DNA of 64,000 nucleotides from Candidatus Aminicenantota bacterium (GTDB lineage: Bacteria > Acidobacteriota > Aminicenantia > Aminicenantales > UBA4085). Positions within the stretch are counted from its first letter, which is position 1. Each line of letters begins with the position of its first letter. The position numbers and the translations under genes were made by a program. Location of the stretch: NCBI GenBank assembly GCA_003141555.1, contig PLMN01000018.1:1-64000 (forward strand), in the 5' to 3' direction. Below are positions 52,084 through 60,380 of the stretch, piece by piece. The notes beneath the pieces were generated by a model. The model did not search any database. It saw nothing but the letters and a program-made list of their open reading frames with translations, and was not told where the DNA came from.

Positions 52084-52941
52084 ATGGACCCCAAGATCAC
52101 CGAGCTATATGCGCAGTATGCGTCGGGCCGCATGGATCGGCGGGATTTCTTGAAATCGCTGGCCGCGATCGCGGGCGGCACCGCCGCCGCGGTCGGGTTG
52201 CTCCAGGCGCTGGAGAGCGGCATCTCCTCGGGCCAGGCCGTCCCCAAGGACGACGCGCGCCTCCAGACCGAATACATCAAGTATCCGGCCGGGACGGGCG
52301 GGATGAAAGCTTATTTCGCCCGGGCCAAGGGCGATGCCAAGCGGCCGGGGGTCATCGTGATCCACGAGAACCGCGGCCTCACCCCCCATATCGAGGACGT
52401 CGCCCGGCGCTTCGCCGTGGAGGGCTACCTGGCCATTGCCCCGGACGCCTTGACGCCGTTCGGCGGGACGCCCGATGATCCGAACGCGGCGACCCCGCTC
52501 TTCCAGAAGCTCGACAAAGAGGAGAACACGAAGAACTTCGTCGCCGCGGTCCAATATTTGAAGACGCATCCGTTATCGACCGGAAAGGTCGGGTGCACGG
52601 GCTTCTGCTGGGGAGGCGGGACTACGAACCAGGTCGCCGTCCATTCCCCTGACTTGCGGGCGGCGGTTCCTTTTTACGGCATCCAGCCGGCGGCCGAGGA
52701 CGTCCCCAAGATCAAGGCCGCGATGCTGATCCACTACGCGGCGCAAGACGACCGCATCAACGCGGGCATCGCGGCGTTCGAAGAGGCGCTTAAAAAGGCC
52801 GGCGTCGAGTACAAGATTTTCATGTACGAGGGCGCCCAGCACGCCTTCTTCAACGACACGAACGCGGGCCGCTACAACAAGGACGCGGCCCAGCTCGCCT
52901 GGCAGCGGTCGCTCGCCTTCTTCAAAGAAAAGCTGACCTGA
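52084..52941 (+). CDS. dienelactone-hydrolase-family protein, exported
   Basis: A 285-aa alpha/beta hydrolase with a Tat-like signal (MDRRDFLKSLAAIAGG) starting about 15 residues in. The nucleophile is Cys in GFCWGGG near residue 175, the acid is probably Asp in YAAQDDRI, and the His lies in GAQHAFFND. The oxyanion-side segment VIVIHENRGLTPHIEDVARR is characteristic. Dienelactone hydrolases open lactone rings of aromatic-degradation products, but relatives act on diverse esters. It may relate to the lactonase-type proteins in the cupin cluster, though it is not linked to them. Confidence 0.9.
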   Translation: MDPKITELYAQYASGRMDRRDFLKSLAAIAGGTAAAVGLLQALESGISSGQAVPKDDARLQTEYIKYPAGTGGMKAYFARAKGDAKRPGVIVIHENRGLTPHIEDVARRFAVEGYLAIAPDALTPFGGTPDDPNAATPLFQKLDKEENTKNFVAAVQYLKTHPLSTGKVGCTGFCWGGGTTNQVAVHSPDLRAAVPFYGIQPAAEDVPKIKAAMLIHYAAQDDRINAGIAAFEEALKKAGVEYKIFMYEGAQHAFFNDTNAGRYNKDAAQLAWQRSLAFFKEKLT

Positions 52942-52980
52942 TCCGCGGCCGCGGGCTCCGGCGCGCGGCCCGGTCCGGCA

Positions 52981-54120
52981 TCAGCCCTGCCGGCGCCACG
53001 CCGCCGCCACCGCGTCGACGAACGGCCGGCAGTGGTTGAAAAAGCGGTTGTATCCCGCGCACAAATAATTCAATCCCTCTTCACCGCCGGGCGTCCGGAG
53101 GAACCGGTTCTTCGGGCACTCGCCGTTGCACATCGACAAGACTTCGCATTTTCGGCACAGGAGGGGCAGCCGATCGCGCTTGGCTTCGCCGAACGCCTTC
53201 TGGGCGGGGCTTTCGAGAAGCTCGACAAGCGGCGTCTCGAGGATGTTGCCGATGCGGCGACCGGCTTCGACGAAATGGTCGCACGGATAGAAATCCCCGC
53301 TGTGTTCGACGACGGGAATATCGCCGCAGGTCGGCCGGAAGAGGCAAAGGGAATGCTCCTGCCCGAAGGCCGTCCGGGCGGCCTCTTCGAAAACCTGGAC
53401 TTTGATGTTGCCGATGTCCTGCGCCACCCATTCGTCGAAGACGGCGCAGAGGAAATCCCCCCAGGCTTCGGGAGGGACGGAGAGGGCGCTGGCGCCGCCC
53501 GGGGCCTCCGGCGAGTGCTCGACCAGCGGCAGAAAGCTTACATAGTGCGCTCCGATGCCTTTGAGAAATCGATAGACCTCGAGAGGATCCCGAACGCTGT
53601 CGGCCGTCACGACGCAAAGGATATCAATGGCGACGTTGAACCGGCGCAGAAGCTCGTAGCCGCGCAGGGCTTGGTCATGGCTGGGCCGTCCGCCCTTCGT
53701 GACGCGGTAGCGGTCATGCACGTCCCGGGGCCCATCCAGGCTCAATCCGACGGCGAATCCCTCCGCGGCCAGGAACCGGCACCAATCCTCGTCAAGGAGC
53801 ATGCCGTTCGTCTGGATCCCATTTTCGATGCGCCGGCCGGCGGGGCGATGCCTGCGCTCGAGTGCGACGATCCTTCGGAAATAGTCCAGCCCGAGGACGG
53901 TCGGCTCCCCGCCGTGCCAGGAAAAGTGGATGATCTCGTCCGGCGAGGCTTCGATGTGCTGGACGATGTATTCCTCGAGCAGGATCTCGGGCATGCGAAA
54001 CGCTTCGCCGCTCGGATAAAGCCGCTTTTTCTCCAGGTAGTAGCAGTACCGGCAGGCCAGATTGCAGACGGGTCCGGCGGGCTTGGCGAACACCTGGAAG
54101 GACCGGGCGGCGGGAGCCAT
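52981..54120 (-). CDS. anaerobic sulfatase-maturating-enzyme-like radical SAM/SPASM protein
   Basis: A 379-aa radical SAM enzyme. The SAM cluster Cys are C19, C23 and C26 (CNLACRYCYY). FSWHGGEPTVLGLDYF and GIQTNGMLLD are typical of anaerobic sulfatase-maturating enzymes. The C-terminal SPASM cysteines include CGDIPVVEHSGDFYPCDHF and CRKCEVLSMCNGECPKNRF, which would hold auxiliary [4Fe-4S] clusters. Family members oxidise a Cys or Ser of a sulfatase to formylglycine. No sulfatase gene lies in this window, so the partner is elsewhere or of another type. It is 41 nt after the C69 peptidase gene on the same strand. Confidence 0.88.
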   Translation of the reverse strand: MAPAARSFQVFAKPAGPVCNLACRYCYYLEKKRLYPSGEAFRMPEILLEEYIVQHIEASPDEIIHFSWHGGEPTVLGLDYFRRIVALERRHRPAGRRIENGIQTNGMLLDEDWCRFLAAEGFAVGLSLDGPRDVHDRYRVTKGGRPSHDQALRGYELLRRFNVAIDILCVVTADSVRDPLEVYRFLKGIGAHYVSFLPLVEHSPEAPGGASALSVPPEAWGDFLCAVFDEWVAQDIGNIKVQVFEEAARTAFGQEHSLCLFRPTCGDIPVVEHSGDFYPCDHFVEAGRRIGNILETPLVELLESPAQKAFGEAKRDRLPLLCRKCEVLSMCNGECPKNRFLRTPGGEEGLNYLCAGYNRFFNHCRPFVDAVAAAWRRQG

Positions 54121-54161
54121 GGCGCTCCGTCAGGACCGCGCGAGCCGAATCCCGGCCCCGG

Positions 54162-55640
54162 TCATTTCTGCAGGAGTCGGTCGTAGAGCGCGGCCGCTTT
54201 TCCGAACGCGTCCGCGACGTAGGCCGTCAGCCGTCGGACGGCTTCGCCCTTGTCCTTCGCGTAGAGGGTGGCAATCTCGGACTCGATTTTGGCCCGGTTC
54301 GCGACGAGCTCATGCTCGAGGGGGCCCAGCTCGCGGTCGATCTCGCCGCGCATCTTGGCATAGTCGGCTTCGGCCGCATTCTGAAGGGCCAGGACCTTCG
54401 TGTGAAACAGCCGCTCTTTCTGCGATTTCAACTCCGCGTCCTCGAAGTGCTGCTTGTAGAGCCGCGCATAGTCGTGGTCGTCGGGTCCCACGCCCGCGCT
54501 CGGAGGCAGGCTTGCGACGCCGTAGTAGAGCGGCAGGTAGAGCGTTGTGTCGGGCTTTCCAAGGGCGATCCAGAGCGAGTCGGCGAGGGGATCGGGGGCG
54601 CCCGCCTTGAGCGAAGCGACGAAAGAGTCGATCGTCGTGGCGGTGCAGATCGTCCGGAATTTCGTCTTGTTCGGCGTGCCCGTCTTGTAGCCCTCCGTGG
54701 CGTCGTATTCCGTCCCTTCATAGTGGTCCCGCAGCAGGGCCATGAGCGATTCGGGCGTCACCTTCTTCGCCGCCTTGAACGAGAACGGATAGGTGTTGCT
54801 GATCTCCCATTTCTTATCGCTGAGGAGGCTCAGGCCGCGCCAATGCCGGAGCGTGTTCCCGTCCGAGACGAGATCTGCCCGGCCTGTCCGGTCGAAGGCT
54901 TTCTTGAAGTCGAGCTTGCCGTCCTTGGTTTCGTCGTACCAGCCGTTTGCCTTGGCGTAGTCCGCGATGTCGCGGCTGCCCAGGAAGCGGGTCGCGTCCG
55001 CGAGGTCCACGACCCGGATCGTATAGTGGTTGGGGATGACCGCCACCTCGTCGTCGGGAATCCTCTCGGCGCACCAGTGGCGCCCCTTGATGACGGCCAG
55101 CATCCAAGCTTCGTTCCGGTCGGCGATCGTGTAAGTCCGGCCCGAGCCCGTGTAGCCATATTTCTCGATGAGCGCGCCGGCGATGGTCACGGCCTCCCGG
55201 GCCGACGTCGCGCCCTCCGCGACGAGGCGCCGGAGCATGTAGCCGATGCCGCCGTCGGTGACGTCGCTCTTCGTCTCCCTGGACGGGCAGCTGTCCGACG
55301 TCAGGAGGACGCCGTATTCGTTGAGGAAGCTGTCGGCGAACTCCTGGGTCGTCGCCTCGATCCAGAGGAACCCGGCGGTCCGCCCGCCGGTCACGTGCTT
55401 CGCGCCCCGGCCCAGGTCGATCGTCTGGGGCGCGCCGTAGTCGCGGGCCTTGATCTTGCGGAGGTTGACGAGGATGGCCCCCGAATCGTCCTCGTTATGG
55501 GCCACGATCACCGATCCGTCGGCGCTGGCGGCCTTGCCGACGACGATCGTGTAGCAGTTGGTGTCCTGGGCTCCGGCGGGCGAGGCGCCCGCGAGGACCG
55601 CGATCGCCGCCAGGATGACAAGGAGCATTTTTTTCATCAT
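54162..55640 (-). CDS. C69-family dipeptidase, exported
   Basis: A 492-aa N-terminal-nucleophile peptidase. A signal peptide (MMKKMLLVILAAIAVLAGASPAGA) is followed by DTNCYTIVVGKAASADGSVIVAHNED. Cys29 is the expected nucleophile exposed after processing. YGTHR-type segments are replaced by DEAWM-like NRNEAWMLAVIKGRHWCAERIPDD. The family releases dipeptides from the N-terminus. The start at 55640 follows GAGGACGG and begins the signal; the longer frame adds 20 residues. It is probably in one operon with the propeller protein upstream and the radical SAM gene downstream. Confidence 0.88.
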   Translation of the reverse strand: MMKKMLLVILAAIAVLAGASPAGAQDTNCYTIVVGKAASADGSVIVAHNEDDSGAILVNLRKIKARDYGAPQTIDLGRGAKHVTGGRTAGFLWIEATTQEFADSFLNEYGVLLTSDSCPSRETKSDVTDGGIGYMLRRLVAEGATSAREAVTIAGALIEKYGYTGSGRTYTIADRNEAWMLAVIKGRHWCAERIPDDEVAVIPNHYTIRVVDLADATRFLGSRDIADYAKANGWYDETKDGKLDFKKAFDRTGRADLVSDGNTLRHWRGLSLLSDKKWEISNTYPFSFKAAKKVTPESLMALLRDHYEGTEYDATEGYKTGTPNKTKFRTICTATTIDSFVASLKAGAPDPLADSLWIALGKPDTTLYLPLYYGVASLPPSAGVGPDDHDYARLYKQHFEDAELKSQKERLFHTKVLALQNAAEADYAKMRGEIDRELGPLEHELVANRAKIESEIATLYAKDKGEAVRRLTAYVADAFGKAAALYDRLLQK

Positions 55641-55696
55641 GACCGTCCTCCCGATGAATCTCTTCGGTGAATGATATGTGCGACGGAGAAGCCCTG

Positions 55697-57064
55697 TCAA
55701 GGACGATCCGGTCCGCCGCCTTTCGGAGCGGCGGCCCCGGTCTTAGCGAGGGCGCCGTACTCCGCCTTGTCGAGCAGGCGGATTTCGTGCAGGCACCACT
55801 GGTAGCCGCTGCCGGGCGGATTGCCGGTGAAGGCGGGGTCGTCCTGGGCGTAGGTGAAATTCGCCGAGTACGACAGCCAAGCCGCCCGGCCGTCGGGGCC
55901 GATGAATTTCGAGGGGATGTGCACGAAATAGGCCTGGGGACCGAAATCCTTCCAGTAGGTGACCATCTTCCACGGCCCGGTGATTCCCGAGGACTCCAGG
56001 ATGTACGTGTCCATCGACTTGATCGTGGGCCAGCCGTCGGTGATGCACATCAGGTATTTTTTCAGGGGCGGGTCATAGGTCATCGTCACGCAGCCGCAAT
56101 GGTTGTTCCAGCTGAAGATGGGCTTGATCTTCGAGAAATCGCCGCTCCAGACCGGCGTCCCGCCGGGGGCGGTGCCGGCGAAGAACTCGTAGCTCTTCGC
56201 GTCGTTGATCGTCTCGGGCGATGGGGTGACCCGGGCCAGATAGATCTCGTCGCCGCTGATCCAGCTCAGGTTGCCGACGCGCGGCGCCGCGTCGGGCGCG
56301 GTCGCTCCGTGCCCGACGAGATAGGCCTTGCCGTCCGGCGAGCGTTCCATGTTCCTTCCGAAATCCACGAAATGGGGCGATCCCATCTCGACGGGCTCGG
56401 CGCCCTGGACCGACGTCTTTTCGCCGAACAGGGGCTTGGCCGGGGTCGGGGCCGGCGGCTCCCAGGTCTTCCCGAAATCCCGGGAGATGCGGAAGCCGAC
56501 GAACGGCCCGAGGATCGGCCAGTTCATGCTCCAGGCGGGATTGTCGAGCAGGCAATAGGTCCCGTAGTACCAGATCCCGTTGCGGACGAGCGACCCGCAC
56601 GGGTAGCGGCCCTCGTAGGGGAGCGGGCTGCCGGGATATGTGCCCAGGTTCGTGATCTTGAGAGCCAGCGGATCGTCGCCCTCGATCCTCGCCTGGCCGG
56701 TCCGGGCGTCATTCCCGCCCGAGGAGCATTCCATCCCGGCCACCTTGCCGTCCGTCCACGGCGAATACAGGTTGCCGTCCGAGGCCCAGGAGGGATACCA
56801 GGTATCGGCGTGCTCGTAGCTCGCGTGCCGGCCGGAGAAGCCGACGTCCACGATGTCCGCCGAGCGCGATACGGGGAACTTGACGTTCCAAGAGTCCATC
56901 TTGACGTATTGGGGCCAGAGCTTGAGGGGCGGGACTCCGGGTCCCGCCGGAGAGGGCCGAGGCGACAGGCGGGCCGCCCCCGTCCCGGCGGCCGAGCCGA
57001 TGAGGATCGTGCCCAATCCGGCGAGAATGAGCGCCGGCAAGCGTCGAGCGGTCGTCGTTGTCAT
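55697..57064 (-). CDS. secreted beta-propeller (glycosidase-like) protein of unknown function
   Basis: A 455-aa protein. AAGGAGG 7 nt before the ATG at 57064 and a signal peptide (LPALILAGLGTILIGSAAGTGAA) set the start; the open frame runs 175 codons further upstream without conserved sequence. The mature part has propeller-like blades: DTWYPSWASDGNLYSPWTDG, GIWYYGTYCL, FVGFRISRDFGKTW, GKAYLVGHGAT, WISGDEIYLARV, and CGCVTMTYDPPLKKYLM. It resembles secreted glycosidase-type propellers with calls to viewable substrate sites, but no family or catalytic pair can be named. It heads the C69/radical SAM gene set. Confidence 0.7.
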   Translation of the reverse strand: MTTTTARRLPALILAGLGTILIGSAAGTGAARLSPRPSPAGPGVPPLKLWPQYVKMDSWNVKFPVSRSADIVDVGFSGRHASYEHADTWYPSWASDGNLYSPWTDGKVAGMECSSGGNDARTGQARIEGDDPLALKITNLGTYPGSPLPYEGRYPCGSLVRNGIWYYGTYCLLDNPAWSMNWPILGPFVGFRISRDFGKTWEPPAPTPAKPLFGEKTSVQGAEPVEMGSPHFVDFGRNMERSPDGKAYLVGHGATAPDAAPRVGNLSWISGDEIYLARVTPSPETINDAKSYEFFAGTAPGGTPVWSGDFSKIKPIFSWNNHCGCVTMTYDPPLKKYLMCITDGWPTIKSMDTYILESSGITGPWKMVTYWKDFGPQAYFVHIPSKFIGPDGRAAWLSYSANFTYAQDDPAFTGNPPGSGYQWCLHEIRLLDKAEYGALAKTGAAAPKGGGPDRP

Positions 57065-57449
57065 GTGGGTCCTCCTTGGAGCCGCGGGGCTCCCGGGTGA
57101 TGCCTCCGATATAGCCAAGCCCCGGACCGTTGTCAAGCCGCGCCCGGTCACTTTTCGGGCGTGATGAATGCGCCTGATCGCGGCGCGACATCCCGTCTGC
57201 CGGTCGTCCGGACCGCGTCCGACAGGTTGGCCGCGTAGCGGAAGATCCCGGCCGGGTGTATCTTCCAGGCGACACATGTCCCTCGGCGGCGGGCTCGGCG
57301 AGGCGTCCCGTTTGTCCGATTTCTTTACATCGCCTTCTCCGCTTGGAGGTTCCCTAGGAGAAGACGGCGGGACGCCGGGACTGATCTGTGGTTGGCACGG
57401 AAATTGCTTGTTTATTCCTGATGATTCGATGCTTAAATAGGAGTTCCGC
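57065..57449. other. divergent intergenic region with sigma-54 promoter
   Basis: This 385-bp gap separates two divergent genes. The right end carries the sigma-54-type element described separately. No coding sequence is convincing. Confidence 0.6.
57392..57408 (+). promoter_or_regulatory. sigma-54 (-24/-12) promoter
   Basis: TTGGCACGGAAATTGCT matches YTGGCACGRNNNTTGCW at every fixed position. The -12 element ends 41 nt before the ATG at 57450, predicting a leader of about 30 nt that contains AGGAG. It is the second perfect sigma-54 match in the window. Confidence 0.78.
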
Positions 57450-58028
57450 ATGAAAAGCTTCAAAGCCATGGTTATCATCCTCATCCTCGCCACGGCGGCC
57501 TTCCCCCAGACGCAAAAGCTGGGGATGGGCTCATTCGCCAACGAGAAAGGCCCTATCATGATGGCCGTCGATGCCAGCCTGGCCATCAAGCAAATGGATT
57601 ATCCTTACCTCATGTTCGTCCTTTACATGGCGGCCAAGACGAACAACCAGGGCATCACGGTTTCGCGCGACGATGTGGTCCTGGTTTATAACGGACAGGA
57701 GTTCCATCTGCCCACGGTCAAGGAGTTCCGGCAGAACTATGCCGGGGAGATCAAGGACCTCGACTTCTATCGCCACCTTGGCAAGGAGGGGATCATTTCG
57801 TCCTGGATGCGGGTTTACAAGTTCCCGACGCATGACGATTTCTTCCCCCCCAACGGGCAGGGCTCGTCCCTGGCGGTCGACCAGGGGTATATGTACAACT
57901 TCGTGGGCTTCGACACCCTGCTCTATTTCAAGAACCCGGGCCTCAAACGGGGCGACACGGTCACGATCAAGGTCAGGGACAAGAAGGATGCCGCCCTGAC
58001 CGGCGAGGTGGACGTCGTCCTCCAGTGA
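57450..58028 (+). CDS. secreted protein of unknown function
   Basis: A 192-aa protein with a Sec signal (MKSFKAMVIILILATAAFP). The mature part is mixed alpha/beta with no Cys. It contains ASLAIKQMDYPYLMFVLYMAAK, VSRDDVVLVYNGQEFHLPTVKEF and a C-terminal beta region ending in TVTIKVRDKKDAALTGEVDVVLQ. No family is recognised. AGGAG lies 5 nt before the ATG. It has its own sigma-54 promoter and a hairpin after its stop, so it is a single-gene unit under special control. Confidence 0.8.
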   Translation: MKSFKAMVIILILATAAFPQTQKLGMGSFANEKGPIMMAVDASLAIKQMDYPYLMFVLYMAAKTNNQGITVSRDDVVLVYNGQEFHLPTVKEFRQNYAGEIKDLDFYRHLGKEGIISSWMRVYKFPTHDDFFPPNGQGSSLAVDQGYMYNFVGFDTLLYFKNPGLKRGDTVTIKVRDKKDAALTGEVDVVLQ

Positions 58029-58050
58029 GGAGCGGCTTCTCAGGATAGAT

Positions 58051-58074
58051 GCGGGCGCTCAAGTAGGCGCCCGC
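58051..58074 (+). terminator. hairpin downstream of the sigma-54-driven gene
   Basis: A perfect 8-bp stem GCGGGCGC/GCGCCCGC with an 8-nt loop begins 22 nt after the stop codon. There is no T tract, so its terminator role is tentative. Confidence 0.5.
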
Positions 58075-58255
58075 GCTCCCGTAGTCCGACGGGTTCACGA
58101 ACCCCGTTGACGCCTCGAAGTCTGGGTGGATCGACTTCCGGAAACCCCCACCGCTGAAGCTCTTGGTGAAACAGGACGCGTCCGCGTAGAACGCATGGCG
58201 AGCGGCGGGCAAACCGGATTGACGAGCGGCGATATGCCCCGAGTCTTGACCCAAG

Positions 58256-58283
58256 TTGACCGCCGGCCGCTAAAAAATATAAA
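58256..58283 (+). promoter_or_regulatory. sigma-70-type promoter of GH36 gene
   Basis: TTGACC at 58256-58261 and TATAAA at 58278-58283, 16 bp apart, about 47 nt before the ATG at 58331. GGAGGA precedes the start. Confidence 0.6.
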
Positions 58284-58330
58284 GTGAAAGGACGAATCCG
58301 GGAACGTCCGAGGGACGGGAGGAGGACGGA

Positions 58331-60367
58331 ATGTCGATCAAAAAAATATGCCTCGCGGGACTGTTTGTCCTGGCCGGTCCGATCTTCGCCTTGGCCGCCC
58401 AAAGCGGCGCGGCGGCGGCGGCCGACCGTCCGGCGCTTGACGCGTTCGCGGCCGCCCACTTCGGCCGGACGGACGCGCCCCCGGTCTCGTTCCTCTATGG
58501 AGGCAAGCTCTCGTCCGCGTTCCTGGCCGGATGGCAGGCGGCCGTCGAGCCGCCTGCGGCGGGATCCGCCGGAGACAAGACGCTGAAGAGCGTCGTCTAT
58601 ACCGATCCCGCGACCCATCTCCGCGTCACCATCACGTCCACCGTCTACCGCGATTTCCCGGCGGTCGAGTGGGTCGTTCGGCTTAAGAACGACGGCCCGG
58701 CCGACACGCCGATCATCGAAAACCTGATGGCCTGCGACATCAGGCTCCCGGCGTTCGGAGACGGGCCGGTCACGATCTACCGAGCTTTGGGCAGCAGCGC
58801 CGATCGGTCGGACTTCGCCCCCGTCCAGGATGTCCTCTCCGCCGCAGGGACCGTCCGGTTCGGCCCGTCCGGCGGCCGGTCCTCGGACTCGACGGCCCTT
58901 CCGTTCTTTAACGTCGCGGCGGCCGGACGGGGGATCATGGCCGGGGTCGGCTGGAGCGGGAAATGGCGGGCCGCCGTGACGAAAACGGATGCCCGCGGCC
59001 TGCGCCTCGAGGCCGGGATGGACGCGACGCATTTCAAGCTCCATCCGGGGGAGGAGGTCAGGACGGCGTCGATCGCGCTCCTCTTTTGGAAGGCCGGCGA
59101 CCGGCTGGACGGCCACAACCTCTGGCGGCGCTTCGTCCTCGCGCATCACACGCCCCGGCCCCGCGGCGTCCCGGTCGAGCTGCCGCTCAGCGCGGGCGTC
59201 GGCTTCGGCGGCCCGTTTCCCTGCAACGAATATGTCTGCGCCACGGAGGCCGGCGCCCTGGCCGCCATCGACCGCCTCAAGCAATTCGGCCTCGAGGTGG
59301 ACAACTGCTGGATTGACGCCGGCTGGTACGAAAACGCGACCAAGAGCTGGTGGTCGGGCGTGGGCAGCTGGGAGGTCAACCGGGCGAATTTCCCGCGCGG
59401 GCTGAAGCCCGTCACGGACGCGGCGCGCGCCTGGGGCAACAAGGGGTTCGTCCTGTGGTTCGAACCCGAGCGCGTGTACGAGGGGACGCGCCTCGACCGC
59501 GAGCACCCGGATTGGCTGACGACTCTGCCCGGCAACGCCAACCGCCTCCTCAATCTCGGCGACAAGCAGGCCCTCGCCTGGCTGACCGATCACATTGCGA
59601 GCTTCCTCAAGGCGGAGGGAGTGACCGTCTATCGCCAGGATTTCAACTTCGACCCTGCGCCGTATTGGAAGGCGATGGATGCGCCCGATCGCGTCGGCAT
59701 CGCGGAGATGAAGCACGTCGAGGGCTTGTACTCCTTCTGGGATGGCCTGCTCGCGCGCGTGCCGGGGCTCCTAATCGACAACTGCGCCTCGGGGGGGCGC
59801 CGCATCGACCTCGAGACGATCGGCCGGAGCGTGCCCCTCTGGCGGACCGATTATTCCTACTTCGAGCCCAACGGCTACCAGTGCCACACCTACGGCCTCC
59901 ATCTGTTTCTCCCGGCGAGCGGGACGGGCAACAACTCCACGCGCAAGTACGAGTTCCGCAGCTCGATGAACGGCGCGGTCGTCACGGGCTGGGAGATCAA
60001 TGCCTCCTTCAACGTGGTCCAGGCGGTCGAGGACATCGCCGAGTTCCGCGCCCTGCGGCCGTATTTTTACGGGGACTTCTACCCGCTTACGGAATACTCG
60101 ACATCGGACGACGCGTGGTCGGCCATGCAATGGGACCGGCCGGATGGGCGCGACGGGATCGTCCTCGCCTTCCGGCGGCCCATGGCCCTGAACGCCTCGA
60201 TCACGATCTTGCCTAGGGGGCTCGACCCGGCGGGCGATTACGAGGTCTCGTTCGACGATTACGGGATCACTCTGATCAAGAACGGGAAAGAACTCGCGGG
60301 CGGACTGGCGATCAAAATCCCTGACGCGCCCGGCTCGCTCCTGATCAAATACCGCCGGGTGCGGTGA
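58331..60367 (+). CDS. secreted GH36-type alpha-galactosidase
   Basis: A 678-aa glycoside hydrolase with a signal peptide (CLAGLFVLAGPIFALA). The N-terminal beta-supersandwich is followed by the GH36 barrel: NCWIDAGWYENATKSWWSGVG, FVLWFEPERV, the nucleophile Asp in VYRQDFNF near residue 437, and the acid/base Asp in LLIDNCASGGRRID near 482, then RTDYSYFEPNGYQCHTYG. A C-terminal beta domain ends the protein. It would release terminal alpha-galactosides in the periplasm or outside the cell. It is followed 13 nt later by a serine-hydrolase gene. Confidence 0.9.
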   Translation: MSIKKICLAGLFVLAGPIFALAAQSGAAAAADRPALDAFAAAHFGRTDAPPVSFLYGGKLSSAFLAGWQAAVEPPAAGSAGDKTLKSVVYTDPATHLRVTITSTVYRDFPAVEWVVRLKNDGPADTPIIENLMACDIRLPAFGDGPVTIYRALGSSADRSDFAPVQDVLSAAGTVRFGPSGGRSSDSTALPFFNVAAAGRGIMAGVGWSGKWRAAVTKTDARGLRLEAGMDATHFKLHPGEEVRTASIALLFWKAGDRLDGHNLWRRFVLAHHTPRPRGVPVELPLSAGVGFGGPFPCNEYVCATEAGALAAIDRLKQFGLEVDNCWIDAGWYENATKSWWSGVGSWEVNRANFPRGLKPVTDAARAWGNKGFVLWFEPERVYEGTRLDREHPDWLTTLPGNANRLLNLGDKQALAWLTDHIASFLKAEGVTVYRQDFNFDPAPYWKAMDAPDRVGIAEMKHVEGLYSFWDGLLARVPGLLIDNCASGGRRIDLETIGRSVPLWRTDYSYFEPNGYQCHTYGLHLFLPASGTGNNSTRKYEFRSSMNGAVVTGWEINASFNVVQAVEDIAEFRALRPYFYGDFYPLTEYSTSDDAWSAMQWDRPDGRDGIVLAFRRPMALNASITILPRGLDPAGDYEVSFDDYGITLIKNGKELAGGLAIKIPDAPGSLLIKYRRVR

Positions 60368-60380
60368 ACGACGGAGGCGC

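Larger units (their letters stand above)
58029..58330. other. intergenic region, possible minus-strand gene remnant
   Basis: A minus-strand frame at about 58040-58254 reads in part FYADASCFTKSF and GFVNPSDYGSAGAYLSARIY. It looks protein-like but has no recognisable family or start, so it may be a relic. The right end contains the promoter of the GH36 gene. Confidence 0.4.

Noticed and set aside
58040-59716. Minus-strand open frame of 558 codons
   Set aside because: It is antisense to the GH36 gene with its catalytic residues, and is Arg/Glu/Gly-rich without motifs.
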